From Ampullaceana balthica (lineage: Eukaryota; Mollusca; Gastropoda; Lymnaeidae): a DNA stretch of 64,000 nt. The stretch is taken from positions 137,001 through 201,000 of the forward strand of contig CALYLW010000319.1 of the NCBI GenBank assembly GCA_944989445.1. The letters are read 5' to 3'. The first letter of the stretch is position 1. Each line of letters starts with the position of its first letter. Below, in pieces: positions 59,342 through 64,000 of this stretch. The notes beneath the pieces were generated by a model. It was given only the letters and a program-made list of their open reading frames with translations, searched no databases and was not told the origin of the DNA. The position numbers were made by a program, and so were the translations under genes.

Positions 59342-59578
59342 AAGGTAAATGCATAAAATAAAAACAGGGTATTAGTAGGCCTGACAGGACGTAACACAAC
59401 AGCGAACGTTTCGGCAAAGAGCCTTCTTCAACGGACAAATAGTACACAAATGAAACGAATAAAACGAAATAATAGAAAAAACACTTAGCTTCGGTGAAAT
59501 CCAAGTAGTCCAGTAGAGATAAAGCAAGGAGAGAAAAGTAAGAGCTTAAATAGGAAAGGAAAGGGTGGGTGTGGCCAA
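59342..59578 (-). repeat. Left 237-bp inverted repeat (pLTR-like)
   Basis: Perfect reverse complement of 60332-60568 as far as can be read. Contains, in reverse, the motif ttgaagaaggctctttgccg discussed at the right copy. Confidence 0.95.
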
Positions 59579-60327
59579 AAAAGGCGTTGGAAATGGTGGA
59601 GTTTTTTAGACAAAGGTCTTACCCTGAAGCTATACTTCAATCTGCACTTCAGCGAGTTAAAAACTTCACTCGTGCCGACGCTTTTGTATCACGCTCCAGT
59701 GATAGTAATGAAAGGAGCAAATTGGTGCTCACATACCATCCCCACAACATCAGAGCAAAGGAAATATTTGTGAAAAACCGCACCATTCTCCTCGCGGACC
59801 CTGAGACAAACAACATATTTTCCACCCCACCCCTCATTGTATTCAGGAGGGACAAAAATCTGCGAGACCTATTGGTTCGTAGCCGTCTGCTTATTCCGTC
59901 CTCCCATCTGGGCACTAAGCCATGTGGTCGTAATCGCTGCAAGACATGTCCCTTTGTTACCCAGACGGACCAGATTGTCTTCCCTAAGGGGACATTCAAG
60001 ATTAGGAATGGCTATCTTTGTACTAGCCGCAATGTGGTCTACACCATTGTGTGTAAGCGCTGTCCTTTGAAGTACATTGGTGAAACGGGGAGGTTACTCT
60101 CTTGCCGTATCGCGGAACATGTACGTGCCATTAAACAAGACAAACAGTGTCCTGTCTCCCGACACTTCAATGGACGGGACCACATGGGCGTCGATGACAT
60201 GTCTGTCACCGCCTTGGTTTCTTGTACAAACACACCCGGCCGGGTCAGTCTGGAGAATAGACTAATCCATGAATATGGGACTCTTACACCACATGGGATC
60301 AACGTTGTGTTCGCACTGACAAGCTGA
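59569..60327 (+). CDS. GIY-YIG endonuclease (Penelope-like, RT lost)
   Basis: An intact frame; the first ATG is 59593, and the open frame reaches into the left inverted repeat. Numbering from codon 59569: residues 10-45 look like the post-RT linker (QRSYPEAILQSALQRVKNF). A cysteine cluster CGRNRCKTC (119-127) precedes the GIY-YIG fold: VYTIVC (157-162), KYIGETGR (168-175), the catalytic-type Arg in CRIAEH (180) and Glu in LENRLIHEYG (229). In Penelope-like retroelements this domain nicks the target DNA. The reverse transcriptase normally upstream is absent. The stop codon lies 5 bp before the right repeat. No internal stops, so it is young or recently copied. Confidence 0.85.
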   Translation: MWPKKALEMVEFFRQRSYPEAILQSALQRVKNFTRADAFVSRSSDSNERSKLVLTYHPHNIRAKEIFVKNRTILLADPETNNIFSTPPLIVFRRDKNLRDLLVRSRLLIPSSHLGTKPCGRNRCKTCPFVTQTDQIVFPKGTFKIRNGYLCTSRNVVYTIVCKRCPLKYIGETGRLLSCRIAEHVRAIKQDKQCPVSRHFNGRDHMGVDDMSVTALVSCTNTPGRVSLENRLIHEYGTLTPHGINVVFALTS

Positions 60328-60331
60328 TTGA

Positions 60332-60568
60332 TTGGCCACACCCACCCTTTCCTTTCCTATTTAAGCTCTTACTTTTCTCTCCTTGCTTTATCTCTACTGG
60401 ACTACTTGGATTTCACCGAAGCTAAGTGTTTTTTCTATTATTTCGTTTTATTCGTTTCATTTGTGTACTATTTGTCCGTTGAAGAAGGCTCTTTGCCGAA
60501 ACGTTCGCTGTTGTGTTACGTCCTGTCAGGCCTACTAATACCCTGTTTTTATTTTATGCATTTACCTT
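60332..60568 (+). repeat. Right 237-bp inverted repeat (pLTR-like)
   Basis: Follows the endonuclease stop directly. At 60479-60503 it holds ttgaagaaggctctttgccg and gaaacg, which resembles the core of hammerhead ribozymes reported in Penelope-like terminal repeats. Confidence 0.93.
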
Positions 60569-60991
60569 AATAGTCCATAGCTTCCCAAGTTCAAGGTTTG
60601 TTTATAGTTATTTCTTGGAATCACTTAGTAATAGCCTGTGTGAGCTTGCTGACGTATATACGTTCACTGTGTGTAACAGACAGTAGGTTTGTACACACTG
60701 TCGACTGCGTGACCCAGATTCAGTGCGTCTAGCTGCAATGTGGGAAGTCAAGCCGCCATTTTGAAAACGTCTTGTATACATGTATTTCATTGAATTACAA
60801 AAGTTTATTCACTGCTGCTTACGAACTTGAATATTCACAATTACGATGGCTCACAATATTTTTCCCTTAAATGAATACTTCCCTCTTTTGAATACACACA
60901 ATAATTGTCACTTCCACGAAGACCTCCTTCCTAAACTTTGTTCACTCAGGACTAATGGTAATCAGTAATCACTTTTACTTTCTGACACCAA

Positions 60992-61284
60992 TGTAAATGG
61001 TTAACTTTTTAGATGTGTTCTGTAGGCGTTCTCACAATACAATCTTTCGTGCAATAAATCCTTGAAATACTGTTGTCAAAAAAATAACTTTAATATGCAC
61101 AATATATACAAGAATATAACTTTGAGGTTTGACAACGTGGATACATCAGCCACACAATCCGCCATTACTTTTTCTCTCTGACAACTCCACTAATATCAAT
61201 ACTCTCGAACCTTCTTCCCCATTTCTTCCCACGCTTTCACTCACGTGACCTCTCCGTCATCCTACTCGTGATTCACACGTGACA
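60992..61284 (-). repeat. 5' LTR of element 2
   Basis: Partner of 53617-53906. Followed on the minus strand by ttggtgtcagaaagtaaaag, a primer-site candidate. Confidence 0.92.
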
Positions 61285-61289
61285 CACTT

Positions 61290-61688
61290 CCTTCACCTTT
61301 TCATATCTCAACGCGTCCTCGTAAGGCATTCTAGAATACACCTCCAAGGCTCGACCAGACAGAAGTGCACTTAGTGACAACGCCCAGTCACGTTCTGGCC
61401 ATTTGCTGGTCCTAGCGAAAGTTTCAAACCATGTTAGGTATACATCCAGCTGGTCGACCCCATCTATAAATGGTGGAAGCTTAGGCTGCCTGGACCTGTT
61501 ATCGATCCCATTTGTATTTCCTCCATTGGCAGCTTCTATTCTCTAGGCTTCTAGCCTTGCCTCTCTCTCAGCATCTCTAACTCGTCGTACCCCTCTCTCT
61601 ATCTCTCTATGAATTCTCTCCTTTCTTCACCTCTGAGTTGAAGGGCATCCACCAGTGCTATGATCTCCTCCAGAGTTGTGACTGGCAT
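61290..61688 (-). pseudogene. Element 1 gag N-terminal part
   Basis: Begins at ATG 61688 (MPVTTLEEIIALVDALQLRG). After a Glu/Arg-rich segment with stops, a capsid-type block follows: PKLPPFIDGVDQLDVYLTWF, then RDWALSLSALLSGRALEVYS. The order matches retrotransposon Gag domains of Ty3-type elements. The frame is cut at 61289 by element 2 and continues at 53611. Confidence 0.75.
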
Positions 61689-61720
61689 TCTCGTTGTTTC
61701 CTCAATGTCTGTGTTTTCTG

Positions 61721-61743
61721 TGTAATCCCGGACTGGGCCCCCA
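61721..61743 (-). promoter_or_regulatory. Primer binding site of element 1
   Basis: Three bases inside the 5' LTR the minus strand reads tgggggcccagtccggga, close to the tRNA-Pro primer site pattern (tgggggctcgtccgggat) used by several retroelements, with a small mismatch or indel. Confidence 0.6.
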
Positions 61744-61746
61744 GAA

Positions 61747-62020
61747 TGTCACAAGCATCCTCTTTAACTATCTCTAGACCGCTTGCTCCAAGATTCATAA
61801 ATTCCAATTACACATGAAATAATTCAACACTGCTAACAGAAAACAATCTTTAATCGCCCAACTCCTTGCTACAACACACCATCAACTCCTACTATCCGAC
61901 CTTCTTCACACATTCCATACACGTCAACCTAAAACTCTTCTTTTCACGCTTTCGCGCCGTCTAGCCAGTAAAACATATTCGAGCCCCCCCCCCACACCTC
62001 ACCGAGCGCAACTCACAACA
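61747..62020 (-). repeat. 5' LTR of element 1
   Basis: Pairs with 51695-51976. Boundaries are set by the tg..ca inverted ends and the adjacent primer site. Confidence 0.85.
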
Positions 62021-62319
62021 AATTATAGGGGGGGGGGAAGCAAAAACATTAACTAACATGACATAAGATCGCCACGTGTACATGCCTGAGGGCCGCATGT
62101 GACCCGCGGTCCATGGTATGCCCTACCCTGTGTTACAATAATAATTTAAAAATTCCGGGGAGGGGGGGGGGCGCTGATTAATATTTTTTCTGGAAAGTGG
62201 GCGGTAGACCAAAAAAGTTTGGGAACCACTGGTCTAACACATATAATATGTAAGCTGAATATTAGCTTGTTAAAAATTGACCCAACTTAATAAATTAAAA
62301 TGTGGCCGTGTCTACTTAC
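62021..62319. other. Intron sequence with hAT-like tip
   Basis: G-rich runs at 62030 and 62161. The word aagtttgggaaccactgg near 62215-62233 resembles hAT terminal repeats. No gene beyond the adjoining exon. Confidence 0.4.
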
Positions 62320-62603
62320 ATAAAATTTATCCCATAAACAGGTGCTGACGTAAGCAGTGCGCCATTGTGTTGCTGTGTTCACATCTTTTATTTCCCACAG
62401 TAGTACATCAGTACCACGTGACGTATAGCCTGGGTCAGCTTGACTCCAGACTCTGATGTTATGTGATGTGTTGGTCGTACTGTAGTGAAACTCTATACAG
62501 ATGGCTCTGACGTCACGGCTAATGACAGCACTGATGAGAGCTCTGGTATGTGGCGTAGGAATTAGACTGCCCGTATTGCCGTTAAACAAAGTCATGTAGA
62601 AAC
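62320..62603 (-). CDS. MAM-domain exon, gene A (partial)
   Basis: A 284-bp internal exon: acceptor ..atgatatag (AG at 62605-62604), donor gtaagt at 62319-62314, entry phase 1 and exit phase 0. It encodes the middle of a MAM domain: GFYMTLFNGNTGS, then AICIEFHYSTTNTSHNIRVW, the VLLWEIKDV strand and TQWRTAYVSTCLWDKFY. The phase-0 donor joins the phase-0 acceptor at 45789, where IAFEGE continues the same MAM domain, across a roughly 16.5-kb intron filled with transposons. Compared with the gene B exon, the core CIEFHY and QWRTAY residues are conserved. The preceding exon is beyond the window. Confidence 0.82.
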
Positions 62604-62821
62604 CTATATCATAAAAAATAAGTCGGAATATTTAAAAAATCGGATTATTTCTTTTTTATAATATTTTTCCGGTTTACCTTTTGTAGGGGGGTGGCTTTAC
62701 TTAAAATGACTAAAATCCTAATAATATCGACAATAATACGATGAAAATTTATCTAGCTTAATATTGCTGTACCCCAGCCTTAGGCAGGGGTCACCGAGCT
62801 TCATTTTAATAAATTTTTTAA

Positions 62822-63320
62822 AAAAACGTAAAAAAAACAAGTTTTTGACTATAAATCCTTTATGTACGAAACGTAACTAAAAGAATGTTCATTATAATAC
62901 GCAGTGCAAGACCATCCAGAAATACAAAATTGCAGTTGTGTCGTAAAACATGCTTAATATAATGCGCACCGATCAGGAATATGTTTATAAAAAGTGTTGT
63001 CAATAAAATACGCACCTTATTGCGCGACAGAAAGGTTGTTCAATATAATACGCACCGCGACGCTCTATCTAAAAAAATAGCATGATACATAGGAATAAAT
63101 AAAATAATCTAAAAAATCAATAATTTAATTACGGTCCATGCGATCGATCTGAAATTTTGATACATTGTTTTTATTATTAGTACGAAACTTGCTGCAAAAT
63201 TTCAGCTCGCTAGCTTACGAGCAAGTGGGTTAAAAATCGATCAAAAGTTTTGGCGACAATGGTGGGCGGTCGGGCGGGCGGGCAGCCGCAGACACCACGA
63301 GTAATATAAAAGATTTAAAA
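62822..63320 (+). mobile_element. MITE-like element, subfamily 2 (forward copy)
   Basis: Head aaaaacaagtttttgactat; tail gagtaatataaaagattta. The interior matches 4413-4900 inverted, including ttacgagcaagtgggttaaa and repeated cgcacc words. Confidence 0.7.
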
Positions 63321-64000
63321 AGAAGAAAAATATACATTCAATACTAAACATTCATAGTTAAGATACTTATGTAACAATTAAATTGATGAGTGCCGACATG
63401 ACATTCGCCGGCTACAGTTTTTCAATGGTGTTTGTTCATTATATCTATCTTACGAAAATAAAACTGCAGATAAAAAAAAACTTGTTAACACACGTTGTTT
63501 TGCATGATAACAAGCAAGAAATCAAAGAATATTTTCTTAATACTGGGATAAATTTGTATGTTTTTAAAGCTCACAATAAAATCGTTGCGTGCTCATGAAA
63601 TATCTTAAATCTATTCAAGGACTTTTACAGTGTCAAGTAAATGGCCACATTACTGTGATCATCCAGATGTGCCAACGATCGCTAAATAAACGTTCAACGA
63701 TTTTAAAATGTTCTGTTTAATGAACGATCATATATTAAGGGATAAAGACTTAACTACTTTTAATTATTAAATGCGCCCCACAATTTTGATTTTCAAATAG
63801 CAGGGTGGAAATGGCCTACATTTTTATCTTATGCGAAAAAGTCATTTGCAAAAAATTAATTATAATTTTGCATTTAATTTTTTTTCACTAAAGTTTGTAA
63901 TCATTATACACCCTCCATGTGTCATCAGTTGAGGAACAAGGCTTTGCCAAAGATACAAATTGTAGGCTAGAAACCTCATATTACAAGACAGTTTTTCATA
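63321..64000. other. No recognisable gene
   Basis: AT-rich sequence with one unsupported 71-codon plus frame (63383-63598). Presumably intron of gene A. Confidence 0.4.

Larger units (their letters stand above)
59306..60568 (+). mobile_element. Penelope-like element remnant, endonuclease only
   Basis: The insertion is flanked by the duplicated target aatagtccata (59295-59305 and 60569-60579; two more t bases are ambiguous). It consists of a 36-bp tail (59306-59341), a 237-bp inverted repeat (59342-59578), a GIY-YIG reading frame, and the second inverted repeat (60332-60568). By eye the two repeats are identical in reverse complement. The host is the leader of LTR element 2. A short extension next to the terminal repeat, variable target duplications and a GIY-YIG domain are known Penelope-like traits. 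Confidence 0.82.
53617..61284 (-). mobile_element. LTR retrotransposon 2, Gmr1-like (nested)
   Basis: Bounded by 290-bp (53617-53906) and 293-bp (60992-61284) LTRs starting tgtcacgtgtgaatcacg and ending tttaca on the minus strand. A 5-bp target duplication cactt lies at 53612-53616 and 61285-61289. A purine tract (aaggatgggggtgaa) precedes the 3' LTR. A candidate primer site (tggtgtcagaaagtaaaa) follows the 5' LTR. Coding order on the minus strand is gag, protease, integrase, RT, RNase H. Multiple stops and frameshifts make this copy inactive. A Penelope-like element is inserted in its leader. Confidence 0.9.
51695..62020 (-). mobile_element. LTR retrotransposon 1 (outer, with nested insert)
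   Basis: Two related LTRs (51695-51976 and 61747-62020) face the same way. On the minus strand they start tgttgtgag and end gaca. Between them lie gag (split by element 2), a CCHC knuckle and an aspartic protease. RT, RNase H and integrase are missing between 52472 and 51976. I see no clear target duplication. Own sequence is about 2.7 kb once element 2 is removed. The Gag style fits Ty3/mdg4 (Metaviridae-like) elements. Confidence 0.8.

Noticed and set aside
59649..60341. Minus frames of 100-116 codons over the Penelope-like element
   Set aside because: Shadows of the GIY-YIG frame on the other strand.

Overview
The window reads as nuclear DNA of an invertebrate animal. It has AT-rich background, GT..AG introns, an AATAAA poly(A) signal, and a repeat mix (Helitrons, a Penelope-like element, Ty3-like LTR elements, non-LTR fragments, hAT and piggyBac remnants, MITEs, very long minisatellites). 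That mix is typical of lophotrochozoans; a mollusc, probably a gastropod, is my best guess, inferred from repeat types only. No rRNA, functional tRNA gene, CRISPR array or prokaryotic gene was seen.

Host genes: I can support only pieces of two related genes, both on the minus strand. Gene A has an internal MAM-domain exon (62320-62603). Its terminal exon (43006-45789) finishes the MAM domain and encodes a roughly 800-residue Thr/Pro/Lys mucin stalk, one membrane helix and a short cytoplasmic tail. Gene B lies further left and is represented by two consecutive MAM exons (13931-14149 and 5777-6060). Its start and end exons are not seen. The matching 284-bp exons with the same intron phases argue for a duplicated family of cell-surface MAM-mucin proteins.

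Repeats from left to right: a 26-bp minisatellite (1-2640); a MITE, microsatellite and hAT zone (4.4-12 kb); Helitron copies carrying CAA/GTT-rich tracts or a tRNA-like segment (11.9-15.4 kb); a non-LTR fragment (16.2-17.1 kb); and a Helitron nest (17.3-33.2 kb) containing four Helitron-like units joined head to tail. Then come a 21-bp minisatellite (33.3-34.6 kb), a tRNA-derived SINE, a 71-bp array, a second non-LTR fragment running into an 8-bp minisatellite (38.0-39.9 kb), and a 35-bp array (40.0-41.4 kb).

Right part: gene A terminal exon (43.0-45.8 kb), another Helitron copy, decayed piggyBac-like and integrase-like genes (48.3-49.6 kb), and a transposon-in-transposon block at 51.7-62.0 kb. 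There an LTR element with gag and protease is interrupted by a second LTR element whose pol order is protease-integrase-reverse transcriptase-RNase H (the Gmr1-like, Copia-style order). That second element is itself interrupted by a Penelope-like element that keeps only its GIY-YIG endonuclease region between perfect 237-bp inverted repeats.

The most noteworthy items are the Helitron concatemer with its empty sites still readable, the Gmr1-like element, the endonuclease-only Penelope-like element, and the MAM-mucin gene pair.
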